64,000 bases of DNA from Winogradskya humida (GTDB lineage: Bacteria; Actinomycetota; Actinomycetes; Mycobacteriales; Micromonosporaceae): contig NZ_BOMN01000086.1 of the NCBI RefSeq assembly GCF_016862215.1, forward strand, positions 124,001-188,000, written 5' to 3'. A program made the translations under genes and the position numbers. Of this stretch, positions 27,269-35,564 are shown in pieces. The notes beneath the pieces were generated by a model. The model saw nothing but the letters and a program-made list of their open reading frames with translations, had not been told where the DNA came from and did no database searches. Each line of letters begins with the position of its first letter. Position 1 is the stretch's first letter.

Positions 27269-27736
27269 ATGCGGATTCTCGAGATCGTCGGAATCTGCGT
27301 CGCGGCGCTGCTCCTCGTCCTCTTCGCCGTCCTGCTGCGCGGCCGGATCCTGATGTCCGGCGGCGGCACGATCCGCCTCCAGGTCCGGACCACCACTATG
27401 GTCCCGGGCCGGGGCTGGTCGACCGGCGTGGGCACCTTCGTCGGCGACGAGCTCCGCTTCTACCGCATGTTCAGCTTCGCCTTCCGCCCGAAGCGCGTCC
27501 TGAACCGCCGCCTCCTCACGGTGGAGAACCGCCGCCTCCCCGAAGGCCCGGAACGCCTCAGCATGCCGGGCCACTGGGTGATCCTGCGCCTCAGGCAGAC
27601 CGCCGAGGACATCGAGATCGCCATGGCCGAGTCGACGGTCACCGGCTTCCTCTCCTGGCTCGAAGCGGGCCCCCCGGGCCAGCCCGGCAGCGTGGCCCCG
27701 CGCCCCCAGATCACCCCGCGCCCCGCCGACAACTGA
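27269..27736 (+). CDS. DUF2550-family single-pass membrane protein
   Basis: 155 residues. One N-terminal helix (about 4-25, IVGICVAALLLVLFAVLL), followed by a soluble domain rich in Arg with WSTGVGTFVGDELRFYRMFSFAFRPKRVLNRR. Position right after atpC is the conserved site of the DUF2550 family in Actinobacteria (the equivalent of the gene after atpC in mycobacteria). Function unknown. Starts 9 bases after atpC, so probably co-transcribed. Confidence 0.8.
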   Translation: MRILEIVGICVAALLLVLFAVLLRGRILMSGGGTIRLQVRTTTMVPGRGWSTGVGTFVGDELRFYRMFSFAFRPKRVLNRRLLTVENRRLPEGPERLSMPGHWVILRLRQTAEDIEIAMAESTVTGFLSWLEAGPPGQPGSVAPRPQITPRPADN

Positions 27737-27743
27737 CCGCCCG

Positions 27744-28196
27744 GTGATCGAGCACGTCTGCGTCATCCCGGCCGTCCCGGCCCGCGTGTTCGAGCTCGAA
27801 CTGGACGTCGACGTCCACGCCGGCTCCCTGGCCGCCAGCAGCGAAACAGCCACCACCAGCACCGGCCGCCGCACCCTCGGGCTCGGCGACGAGGTCACCT
27901 TCCGCGCCCGCCACTTCGGCCTCCCCTGGCGAATGACCACCCGGATCACCGCCTGCGAGCCCCCGCACCGCTTCGTCGACGAACAGACCCGGGGCCCCTT
28001 CCGCTCCCTGCGCCACGAGCACCTCTTCGAAGACCTCGGCAACGGCACTACCCGCATGACCGACCGCATGACGGTGACCGCCCCACTGGGCCCCCTCGGC
28101 GCGATAGTCACCCGTCTGCTGCTGAACCCCTACCTGAGCCACCTCCTGAAACAACGCGCCGCCCACATCGAACAGCAGGCCGAGTCTCAACCCTGA
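27744..28196 (+). CDS. SRPBCC (START-like) ligand-binding protein
   Basis: 150 residues from a GTG 7 bases after the DUF2550 gene. The helix-grip pattern is visible: initial strand HVCVIPAVPARVFEL, then GLGDEVTFRARHFGLPWRMTTRITACEPPHRFVDEQTRGPFRSLRHEHLFE, and a C-terminal amphipathic helix (LLLNPYLSHLLKQRAAHI). This is the cell-division-inhibitor/cyclase-like subclass with the HEH(L/I)FE motif. No catalytic residues can be assigned. Confidence 0.75.
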   Translation: MIEHVCVIPAVPARVFELELDVDVHAGSLAASSETATTSTGRRTLGLGDEVTFRARHFGLPWRMTTRITACEPPHRFVDEQTRGPFRSLRHEHLFEDLGNGTTRMTDRMTVTAPLGPLGAIVTRLLLNPYLSHLLKQRAAHIEQQAESQP

Positions 28197-28209
28197 GTGA
28201 TGCCGTCCG

Positions 28210-28660
28210 ATGGTGCTGGCTGCCCATGCCTCCACACCTCTCCCGGATTCGCCCTGCCCGGGCGGAGGGTCGTTGAGCTTCTCCCGCGACGGAGGTGCCC
28301 TGTATCCCACGGCTGGGCTCAAGAACACCTACGGCGTCTCCACGCCCGGCACCTACGAGATCTCTCCGACAGCTTCGACCACCTTCTGCGACGCGGACTA
28401 CACGGAATGCTTCGAGATCCCGCCCTACGCCAGCACAGTGGTGGCCAAGTGTCGGACCAGCGCCGCGCTGCAGGTCACCCGAACCAGCGCCAAGAGTCGC
28501 TGGACGACCAAGCTGAGCGCCCAGGTCAAGCAGTACGACCGTTACGGGTCGGATCCGGCAACAGGCGTGGTGGTGAGGATCTATCGCGACGGCAAGCCCA
28601 TCAAGGCTGCCGTCACGAACGCGGCCGGTGCCGTGAGCGCGACGATCGCCGACACGGCGG
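28210..28660 (+). pseudogene. remnant of an Ig-like-domain surface protein
   Basis: An open frame of about 150 codons with coding-like codon use. It resembles the middle of a secreted beta-sandwich repeat protein (YGSDPATGVVVRIYRDGKPI, then TNAAGAVSATIADTAVTPG). There is no signal peptide, the start region (VLAAHASTPLPDSP) is not protein-like, and the domain stops abruptly where the convergent VOC gene's stop codon begins (28661). The frame continues only as an Arg/Gly-rich shadow of that gene. The most likely reading is a decayed, truncated gene; a short secreted protein with an unusual start is less likely. Confidence 0.45.
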
Positions 28661-29053
28661 TCACTCCAGGCGTGGGGCGACGAGTTCGGCTTCGTAGCCC
28701 CATTCGTCCTCGAGGTAGGCGGCGTAGGTGTTGGGGCCGCTGGCGTAGGGGTGGAGGTCGGCGAAGAGGAGGGACCAGCCGTGGGCGGCCGACTCCTTGG
28801 TGAGGCGGTCGACCTCGTCGCGGGAGGGGACGCTGAAGGCCAGGTGGTTGAGGCCGGGGGCGAGGCGGTCGTGGGTGGTGCCGGTGAGGGCGCGGGACTG
28901 TTCCATGACGAGGTAGACCGTGCCGTCGCGCCAGGAGAGGCCGTTTTCCCATTTTTGGAAGGGCCGCCAGCCCAGCTCGGTCATGAGCCAGCCCCAGGGG
29001 CCGAGGGAGCCGGCGAGGTCCGGCACCCACAGCTCGACGTGGTGCAGGCTCAC
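28661..29053 (-). CDS. VOC-superfamily (glyoxalase/bleomycin-resistance fold) protein
   Basis: 130 residues from the GTG at 29053, which overlaps the upstream adenosyltransferase stop by 4 bases. Two beta-alpha-beta-beta-beta modules: SLHHVELWVPDLAGSLGPWGWLMTELG and GLNHLAFSVPSRDEVDRLTKES. Candidate metal ligands are His4 or His5, Glu in YLVMEQS, the His of NHLAF and Glu near the C-terminus (YEAELVAP). The substrate is unknown; it is coupled to cobalamin adenosylation only by position. Confidence 0.82.
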   Translation of the reverse strand: MSLHHVELWVPDLAGSLGPWGWLMTELGWRPFQKWENGLSWRDGTVYLVMEQSRALTGTTHDRLAPGLNHLAFSVPSRDEVDRLTKESAAHGWSLLFADLHPYASGPNTYAAYLEDEWGYEAELVAPRLE

Positions 29054-29628
29054 GACGCCTGGCCGCCCGGGATCCACTTCACGTCGCCCTGGGAGCCGTT
29101 GGCGGCTCGGGCGAGGATGAACAGGAGGTCGGAGAGGCGGTTGAGGTACTTTGCCGGCAAGGCGGGCGTACGCGACGGGTCCGCCTCTTGAAGTGACCAG
29201 GCGGCCCGCTCAGCGCGACGCGCCACGGTGCGGGCGACGTGCAGCAGGGCCGCGCCGGGGGTGCCGCCGGGCAGGACGAAGGAGTCCAGGGCCGGGAGCT
29301 GGTCGTTGTATTCGTCGCACCAGCCTTCGAGGCGCGTCACGTAGGACTCCTTGATGCGCAGCGGGGGGTACGCCGGGTTGTCCGACAGGGGGTTGCACAG
29401 GTCGGCGCCCACGTCGAAGAGGTCGTTCTGGATCGCGGTGAGGATGCTGCGGATGTCCGGGGGCAGGTTGCCGAGGGCGAGGGCGACACCGAGGGCGGCG
29501 TTGCATTCGTCGACGTCGGCGTACGCGACGATTCTGGGGTCGGTCTTGGCTGCCACCTCGTTGTTGCCCAGGCGGGTGGTGCCGGCGTCGCCGGTGCGGG
29601 TGTAAATGCGGGTGAGATGCACGGCCAT
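29050..29628 (-). CDS. PduO-type cob(I)alamin adenosyltransferase
   Basis: 192 residues from the ATG at 29628 (MAVHLTRIYTRTGDAGTT); the frame is open further upstream but overlaps murA. Family motifs: TRTGDAGTTRLGN (ATP site), ADVDECNAALG, QNDLFDVGADL, and the C-terminal ARTVARRAERAAW ... LPAKYLNRLSDLLFILAR. It makes adenosylcobalamin, the cofactor needed by the isobutyryl-CoA mutase encoded at 59404-61077. The arrangement divergent from murA is conserved in actinobacteria. Confidence 0.94.
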   Translation of the reverse strand: MAVHLTRIYTRTGDAGTTRLGNNEVAAKTDPRIVAYADVDECNAALGVALALGNLPPDIRSILTAIQNDLFDVGADLCNPLSDNPAYPPLRIKESYVTRLEGWCDEYNDQLPALDSFVLPGGTPGAALLHVARTVARRAERAAWSLQEADPSRTPALPAKYLNRLSDLLFILARAANGSQGDVKWIPGGQAS

Positions 29629-29680
29629 GGCACCCACCCTACGGAGGCGGACCGCGGGCGCGCCCCATACGATTGCGCGC

Positions 29681-30958
29681 GTGGATGTGATCAGGGTCAA
29701 GGGTGGCGCACGTCTCTCCGGTGATGTCAGCGTCGGTGGCGCCAAGAACTCCGCATTGAAGCTGATGGCGGTCGCGTTGCTCGCCGAGGGGCGCAGCGTG
29801 ATCGCCAATGTGCCGCGGATCACCGATATCGCGATCATGGGTGAGGTGCTGCGGCGGCTGGGTTGCGAGGTCAGTTTCGCCGATGGTGAGGTCACCATCG
29901 ACGTGCCGGCCGAGCCCGGTGCCGAGGCCGACTATGACCTGGTGCGGCGGCTGCGGGCGTCGATCTGCGTGCTGGGGCCGCTGCTGGCCCGCCGCGGGTA
30001 CACCCGGGTGGCGCTGCCGGGCGGTGACATGATCGGTTCGCGTGGGCTGGACATGCACGTGTCGGGGCTGGCGCGGCTGGGTGCGGAGATCTCCAACGAG
30101 CACGGGTTCGTCATCGCGTCGGCACCCGCGGGGCTGCGGGGCAGCAAGATCTGGCTCGATTTCCCGAGCGTGGGCGCGACCGAGAACATCCTGATGGCCG
30201 CGGTGCTGGCCAAGGGGATCACCGAGATCGACAACGCGGCCCGCGAGCCGGAGATCGTCGACATCTGCGAGATGCTCATCGACATGGGCGCCCGAATCGA
30301 GGGCGCGGGCACGTCGACGCTGACCATCGAGGGTGTCGAGGGGCTCAAGCCGGTGCGGCACACCACGGTCGGGGACCGGATCGTCGGCGGCACCTGGGCG
30401 TACGCCTCGGCGATGACCCGTGGCGACGTGACCGTCCACGGCGTTCGCCCCGAGTATCTTTCGATCGCCCTGGACAAGCTGGTCTCGGCGGGCGGCGTGG
30501 TCGAGCCCGGCGACAACCAGTTCCGGGTGCGGATGGACGACCGTCCCAAGGCCGTCGACATCGTGACGCTGCCCTACCCGGGTTTCGCCACGGACCTGCT
30601 GCCGATGGCGCTGGGGCTGGCGGCGGTGAGCAAGGGCACGTCGCTGATCACCGAGAACATCTTCGACGGCCGGTTCATGTTCGTGAACGAGATGGTGCGG
30701 CTCGGCGCTGACATCCGTACCGATGGGCATCATGCCGTGACGAACGGCCGGGAGCGACTCTCCGGTGCTCCCGTGCGGGCGACGGACATCCGCGCGGGTG
30801 CCGGCCTGGTCATCGCGGGGCTGTGCGCCGACGGGATCACCGAGGTCGGCGAGGTCCACCACATCGACCGCGGCTATCCGGACTTCGTCTCCGACCTGGC
30901 CAACCTCGGCGTGGACGTGGAGCGCGCGGACGTTCCCGAGCCGACGTACGACTTCTAG
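29681..30958 (+). CDS. murA: UDP-N-acetylglucosamine 1-carboxyvinyltransferase, fosfomycin-insensitive type
   Basis: First committed step of peptidoglycan synthesis. 425 residues from the GTG at 29681. Lys22 in GGAKNSALK and the active-site loop LPGGDMIGSRGLDMH are clear. The residue at the catalytic cysteine position (Cys115 in E. coli) is Asp116 (codon 30026-30028), as in mycobacteria; this form is not alkylated by fosfomycin. Other substrate motifs (RASICVLGPLLAR, GVRPEYL, PGFATDLLPM, ENIFDGRFMFVNEM) are normal. Divergent from the adenosyltransferase. Confidence 0.96.
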   Translation: MDVIRVKGGARLSGDVSVGGAKNSALKLMAVALLAEGRSVIANVPRITDIAIMGEVLRRLGCEVSFADGEVTIDVPAEPGAEADYDLVRRLRASICVLGPLLARRGYTRVALPGGDMIGSRGLDMHVSGLARLGAEISNEHGFVIASAPAGLRGSKIWLDFPSVGATENILMAAVLAKGITEIDNAAREPEIVDICEMLIDMGARIEGAGTSTLTIEGVEGLKPVRHTTVGDRIVGGTWAYASAMTRGDVTVHGVRPEYLSIALDKLVSAGGVVEPGDNQFRVRMDDRPKAVDIVTLPYPGFATDLLPMALGLAAVSKGTSLITENIFDGRFMFVNEMVRLGADIRTDGHHAVTNGRERLSGAPVRATDIRAGAGLVIAGLCADGITEVGEVHHIDRGYPDFVSDLANLGVDVERADVPEPTYDF

Positions 30959-31302
30959 AGGACCAGTCTCCTGGCTTCCTCGACTTCCTCCGGGAAGACG
31001 AGGACCAGGACGCGCCCGTCTGGACGTACGGCCGATGTGGAGCGGATCCCGGCCGTCGCGAGCACGCCTTTGATCTCGTCGGCCAGGTCGGGGTCGTCGG
31101 TGGCCGCAGCCGGGCAGAGCAGGCCGAAGTCGTCGCCGTGGTCGTTGAAGATGGCCAGGCCGTCGTAGAGGTCGCGGAGCGGGTCCTCGCGGGTCTCCTC
31201 ATGCCATTGCAGGCCCATCCGCCAGAAGATGGCGCCGAGAAAGCCGACCAGCGAGACAGCTATGAAGGGCCCGAGGAGGTACCAGCCGTCGCTTGGTGGC
31301 AT
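30955..31302 (-). CDS. small single-pass membrane protein, unknown function
   Basis: 115 residues from the ATG at 31302 (MPPSDGWYLLGPFIAV); longer in-frame starts give non-protein-like sequence. One membrane helix (about 7-28), then a cytoplasmic domain with DPLRDLYDGLAIFNDHGDDFGLLCPAA and a C-terminal alpha/beta segment (GIRSTSAVRPDGRVLVLVFPEEVEEARRLV) that looks like a small substrate-binding or ferredoxin-like fold. Convergent with murA, overlapping it by 4 bases. No family recognised. Confidence 0.65.
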   Translation of the reverse strand: MPPSDGWYLLGPFIAVSLVGFLGAIFWRMGLQWHEETREDPLRDLYDGLAIFNDHGDDFGLLCPAAATDDPDLADEIKGVLATAGIRSTSAVRPDGRVLVLVFPEEVEEARRLVL

Positions 31303-31431
31303 GGGCACAGTCTGGCACCGGCGAATCGGCATTTCAGGAGAATTGCCCCGATAGAGGTCCTGAATCGTCGTTAAGCAGAAGCCGTTAGGCTGAGACTGAC
31401 GACACACTTACGGCGCTGAGGAGTGACACAC

Positions 31432-32280
31432 ATGGCGGGTCGGCTCGCGGTCATCGGCTCGGGTCTGATGGGTTCCGGAATCGCCCAGGTGGCGGCGCAG
31501 TCCGGATGGCAGGTCACCATGCGCGACCTCGACGAGGCCTCGCTGGCCCGCGGGCTCGCTGCGATCAAGGATTCGCTCGGGCGCTTCGCCGCCAAGGGGA
31601 AGATCTCGCAGGAGGACGCCGACGCCGCGATCGGCCGGATCACGACCACCACCGAGCTGGAGGCGGCCGCCGACGCCGACGTGGTGGTCGAGGCGATCTT
31701 CGAGAAGATCGAGGCGAAGCACGAGGTCTTCCGGGCACTCGACAAGATCTGCAAGCCGGGTGCGGTGCTCGGCAGCAACACCTCCGCGATCCCGATCACC
31801 GCGATCGCCGCGGTCACCGAGCGCCCCGAGTCGGTGGTCGGCATCCACTTCTTCTCGCCGGTGCCGATGATGAAGCTGGTCGAGCTGGTCCGGGGCTATC
31901 AGACCTCGGACGAGACGCTGGCCTCCGCGCGGTCGTTCGCCGAGGAGGTCGGCAAGACCTGCGTCGAGGTGAAGCGGGACGTCGCGGGTTTCGTCTCCAA
32001 CCGGCTCTTCTCCGCGCTGCTGGTCGAGGCGATCCAGCTGGTCGAGTCGGGCGTGGTCAGCGCCGCCGACCTGGACACGGTGATGAAGCTCGGCTTCGGG
32101 CACGCGATGGGCCCGCTGGCCACGGTCGACCTGACCGGTCTCGACGTGATGCTGAACGCCGCCGGCAACATCTACCGCGACACCGCCGACGAGAAGTTCT
32201 TCCCGCCGGAGCTGCTCCAGCGCATGGTCACGGCCGGCGACCTGGGCCGCAAGACGGGCAAGGGGTTCTACACGTACTAG
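31432..32280 (+). CDS. 3-hydroxybutyryl-CoA dehydrogenase
   Basis: 282 residues from the ATG at 31432 (GAGGAG 8 bases upstream). Dinucleotide motif VIGSGLMGSGIAQVAAQSG; catalytic His-Glu region VVGIHFFSPVPMMKLVELVRG; C-terminal dimer domain FVSNRLFSALLVEAIQLVESGVVSAADLD. Reaction: acetoacetyl-CoA to (S)-3-hydroxybutyryl-CoA, linked to the thiolase at 50258 in butyrate or PHB-type and ethylmalonyl-CoA metabolism. Confidence 0.93.
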   Translation: MAGRLAVIGSGLMGSGIAQVAAQSGWQVTMRDLDEASLARGLAAIKDSLGRFAAKGKISQEDADAAIGRITTTTELEAAADADVVVEAIFEKIEAKHEVFRALDKICKPGAVLGSNTSAIPITAIAAVTERPESVVGIHFFSPVPMMKLVELVRGYQTSDETLASARSFAEEVGKTCVEVKRDVAGFVSNRLFSALLVEAIQLVESGVVSAADLDTVMKLGFGHAMGPLATVDLTGLDVMLNAAGNIYRDTADEKFFPPELLQRMVTAGDLGRKTGKGFYTY

Positions 32281-32295
32281 GAGACGTCGCGAAGG

Positions 32296-33015
32296 TCATT
32301 GCGAGGACGTCGCGAAGGTCAGTGCGAGGACGGTCGCGGCCAGCATCCCGCCGAGCAGGGTCAGCCCGACCCCGCCGAGGTCGAGCCGGGAGTGCAGCCG
32401 GTGGTGGGCGTAGAGCGCCGCCACCGGCAGGCCCGCCGAGGGAGCGACGAGGAAGGCCAGCCAGCCCAGCAGCTGGACGACGACAACGCCGGGCACGTCC
32501 CTGCGGCCGAACGTCACCAGGCCGGCCGCGATCAGCGCGGTCAGCCCCGCGACCAGCGCGCCTGCCAGCGGCAGCAGCGCGAGCGTCCAGCGCGGCATGC
32601 GATGGCGTTCGCGGGGCCGCGCGGTGACCTCGATCCGCTGGGCGGCGCTGGCGAGCAGGGTCCGGGCCGAGCGGCGCTGGGCAGGTGCGGGCCCCTGGGT
32701 GAGGGCGGGCCGCGGCAACGCCTCGACCGGTGCCGGTTCCGGCAGCTCGCCCAGGGCCCGGGTGCGGACCCCGGCGCGCAACTGGGCCCAGAGCCGGTCC
32801 GCCTCACGGTCCACATCCAGCACCTGGGAAGCGGCCGCGCCCGCCCAGCGTTCCGCGGCGGCCGCGTCGCTCTCGGCCCGTGCCAGCTCACCGGCTGCCT
32901 GCGCGGCGCTGGTCTGGTACGCCTGCTCGGCGTTGTCCAGCTCGGTCGAGCGCCGTTTCGCCACGTCGCCGAGTGCGGTCATCATCTGCTGGTAGTCGCG
33001 GTCACGTGTGGTCAC
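32296..33015 (-). CDS. coiled-coil protein with three C-terminal membrane helices
   Basis: 239 residues, GTG start inside the ATPase gene (14-base overlap) with an AGGTG site before it. The N-terminal half (about 1-90) is an Ala/Glu/Arg coiled coil (TELDNAEQAYQTSAAQAAGEL). A Pro-rich linker (about 92-112) leads to three membrane helices (about 143-166, 172-196, 212-235). No enzyme motif. Co-translation with the ATPase upstream implies a two-component membrane machine in which this protein anchors the soluble ATPase. No known family recognised. Confidence 0.75.
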   Translation of the reverse strand: MTTRDRDYQQMMTALGDVAKRRSTELDNAEQAYQTSAAQAAGELARAESDAAAAERWAGAAASQVLDVDREADRLWAQLRAGVRTRALGELPEPAPVEALPRPALTQGPAPAQRRSARTLLASAAQRIEVTARPRERHRMPRWTLALLPLAGALVAGLTALIAAGLVTFGRRDVPGVVVVQLLGWLAFLVAPSAGLPVAALYAHHRLHSRLDLGGVGLTLLGGMLAATVLALTFATSSQ

Positions 33016-35518
33016 TGTTCACCTCGTACGGGATGATCACTTCCGGGGTCCGGTGCACCGAGCGGTCGAAGAACAGGGCGCGGCGCCGGCGTGGATGCCA
33101 TTCCGGGCCGCCGGGCTGCGGGTAGAGCGGGCTCAGGTCGGCGCCCTGCACGTCCAGGGCCACCCAGGCGCCGAGGTGAGCGGTCAGGCCGTCGTGCAGC
33201 TGTGCCACCGAGCGCCACCAGCCCAGGACATGCATCCGCTGCTCGGGTCCGTCGGCCAGCAGGGCCCGTAGCCGCTCGCGCTGGGCCCGGCCGGCCTTAT
33301 CCAGCCCGTACCCGATCAGGTAGTGGGGGATGTCGCCCGCTTCGGGGATCACGCCGAGATCACTGGTGACGGCCTGGGGGAGTTCGGCCATCAGCCGGGC
33401 GGCGGCCTGCTCGGCGTCCGGGTCCAGGCAGAAGATGCTGAACCGCGCCGGGCCCTGCGCGGCGAGGGAGAGTGCCGCGGCGGCGAGCACGTCGCAGGCT
33501 TCATCGGTACGCGTACCGAGCACCGCCAGATTGCGCCCCGGCATCCGACCCAGCCGCAGCCGCGCCGGCCGGGCCGCGACGTCGATCCGCTCGCCCAGCA
33601 CGGCGCCGGGGGAGGATCCGACGTCGTCCGGCAGCCGCCCGCTCGGCCTGTACACGTCCGGGAGCCGCGGCACGACCTCGCCGTCGAACAGCCGTGGCGC
33701 GTCGCAGTTCTCATCCCGGCGCAGCCACAGCTTGCGTTGCAGGCTGCGCCACGCCGTCCGGTCGCTCGCGTCGGGCACCCGGACGACGCCATTGTCGGTC
33801 GCCGCGTGGAAGCGGGGGATGACCTCCGCTGCCAGGTTGCCCTCGGCCAGGACGCCCTGCGCCTTCGGCAGCGCGATCCGCAGCGGGAACCCGTCGATGT
33901 CCCCGCCGTCCCGCGCCGCGACGATCAGATGGATCCCCTGCGTGTGCCCACGTCGTGCCAGGTCTTTCACCAGTAGCAGCACCTCGGCGTCCGCCGACAG
34001 CGGGACGTCGTCGAGGACGGCGACGATCCGCGGCCAGTGCCCGTGCGGATCCGCCTCGCGCAGCTCCGCCGGCGTCGACGCCTCGTGCCGCTTCGCCGCC
34101 TGGGCGCGGGTACGCAGCTCCTCGCCGAGGTGCCGCAGCAGCGCCAGGACGAACTCGCGGTCATTGTCGACATTGATGCCGGCCAGCCGTACCTGGGGCA
34201 GCCAGCTGGGGTCGCGCGGGCCCGGCGTGACCTGGGCGAACGACGGTCCCAACAGGTAGAGGGCGAGTTCGCCGGGGCCGTATCGGGCGGCTAGCGAGCC
34301 GATCCACGCGTAGAGCACGTTCGTCTTGCCGGAGCCGGCGGGGCCGCCGATGAACGCGTGCGGCGTGTCGTCGCCGAGCGCCAACGGGACCGTCGAGCCG
34401 TCCGTGCTGTCGCCGAGGGGCGCGGTCAGGCGTTGTGCGGACGATTCGGCCCAGAACGTGCCGGGTTCGAGGTCCGCGAGGCGCGCGGGCGGTGGCCCGG
34501 CGAGCAGTCGCTCCACGGTGGCCCGGCAGAACCCGGCGATGCGGTCGGTCGGGGGCGGGCTGTCGAGGGTGACTTCCAGGTCTCCGGTGGTGTCGCAGGC
34601 CGCGATGCCGTCGCGCGCCGAGACGCGCTCCACCGTCGGGTGCGGGGCCAGTTCCAAACCTCTGACCATCACATGTACGCCGCAAGCCACGCCCGTCCGC
34701 ACGATCCGTTCGAGTTGCGCCCGCTGGGAATCGCTGAGTTCGGCGGCGCTGCGGGCGTCGAGCAGCAGCACGACCACCCGCCACGGTTCGGGGCGCGAGC
34801 CGGGGGTCGCGGCGGTGAGTTCGGCGAGGGAGGCGTACCCGCCGGCCAGCACGCTCTCGTTCACCCGGCAGATGTGCTCGACCAGCTCGTCCAGGGCGGC
34901 ACCGAGCCCGCCGGGGCTGATGAGCCGCAGCAGCCCGCCGTTGCCCAGCGGCGCGAACCCGGCGAGGGTGCCACCGAGATTCTCCGGGTCGTAGATGCTG
35001 ACGTGCACGTCGCCGGGCCGGGTGGTGCCCAGCGCTCGCAGCAGCACGCCGGAGAGCACTCCGTCGGCGTCGGGCTGCGCGCCGAGGACGTTCAGGTGCG
35101 CGTGGTCGAGGAACGGGACGAGGGCGGGCAGTCTGGTCCGCTCCTCGCCGATCTCGTACGCGACGGTCCCGATCCGCAGCATCCCGGGCCGGCCGACCCG
35201 ATCGGGCTCGGTCGGGGTCCAGTAACGCCACGCTGTCCCCGCGGCGCCCGGTGCGGAGAGGGCGGCCAGCTGCGCCACCTTGCGGCTCAGCGTGGTGGCT
35301 TCGGTGGTGCTGCGGTGCAGGATGTCCTGCCGGGCAGCCTCCCGGGCCTCGGTGAGCTGGGCGAGGCAGGTCGCGTACGCCTCCCGGATCAGCTTCTTGC
35401 GCCGCTGGGCCTCGTCGCGGGCCGATTCGGCGGCGGCGAGAACGGCCCGTGCGGTGCCCCGGGCCTCGGCGAGCTCCTGCCGGACCACGGCGACGAGCGC
35501 GGTGCGGTGGCTACCCAC
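33002..35518 (-). CDS. FtsK/SpoIIIE-class ATPase with three NTPase-like modules (EccC-like layout)
   Basis: 838 residues from a GTG. An N-terminal coiled coil (about 10-85) carries no membrane helix. Three RecA-like modules then follow: the first (about 140-300) with a degenerate P-loop (LGAQPDADGVL), the second (about 385-560) with a canonical Walker A GGPAGSGKTN (391-400) and Walker B IVAVLDDV, and the third (about 650-820) with degenerate LGTRTDEACDVL. Three tandem modules of uneven integrity are the hallmark of EccC, the type VII secretion motor, but here only the middle one looks catalytic and the membrane anchor is on the partner protein. No WXG100 or other esx genes are nearby. Alternatives: a DNA translocase or a transport motor for an unknown substrate. 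Confidence 0.8.
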   Translation of the reverse strand: MGSHRTALVAVVRQELAEARGTARAVLAAAESARDEAQRRKKLIREAYATCLAQLTEAREAARQDILHRSTTEATTLSRKVAQLAALSAPGAAGTAWRYWTPTEPDRVGRPGMLRIGTVAYEIGEERTRLPALVPFLDHAHLNVLGAQPDADGVLSGVLLRALGTTRPGDVHVSIYDPENLGGTLAGFAPLGNGGLLRLISPGGLGAALDELVEHICRVNESVLAGGYASLAELTAATPGSRPEPWRVVVLLLDARSAAELSDSQRAQLERIVRTGVACGVHVMVRGLELAPHPTVERVSARDGIAACDTTGDLEVTLDSPPPTDRIAGFCRATVERLLAGPPPARLADLEPGTFWAESSAQRLTAPLGDSTDGSTVPLALGDDTPHAFIGGPAGSGKTNVLYAWIGSLAARYGPGELALYLLGPSFAQVTPGPRDPSWLPQVRLAGINVDNDREFVLALLRHLGEELRTRAQAAKRHEASTPAELREADPHGHWPRIVAVLDDVPLSADAEVLLLVKDLARRGHTQGIHLIVAARDGGDIDGFPLRIALPKAQGVLAEGNLAAEVIPRFHAATDNGVVRVPDASDRTAWRSLQRKLWLRRDENCDAPRLFDGEVVPRLPDVYRPSGRLPDDVGSSPGAVLGERIDVAARPARLRLGRMPGRNLAVLGTRTDEACDVLAAAALSLAAQGPARFSIFCLDPDAEQAAARLMAELPQAVTSDLGVIPEAGDIPHYLIGYGLDKAGRAQRERLRALLADGPEQRMHVLGWWRSVAQLHDGLTAHLGAWVALDVQGADLSPLYPQPGGPEWHPRRRRALFFDRSVHRTPEVIIPYEVNSDHT

Positions 35519-35564
35519 TCAGTCAACCCCCCGGTGTACGGCACGTGAGGGGATTTTAACCGTT

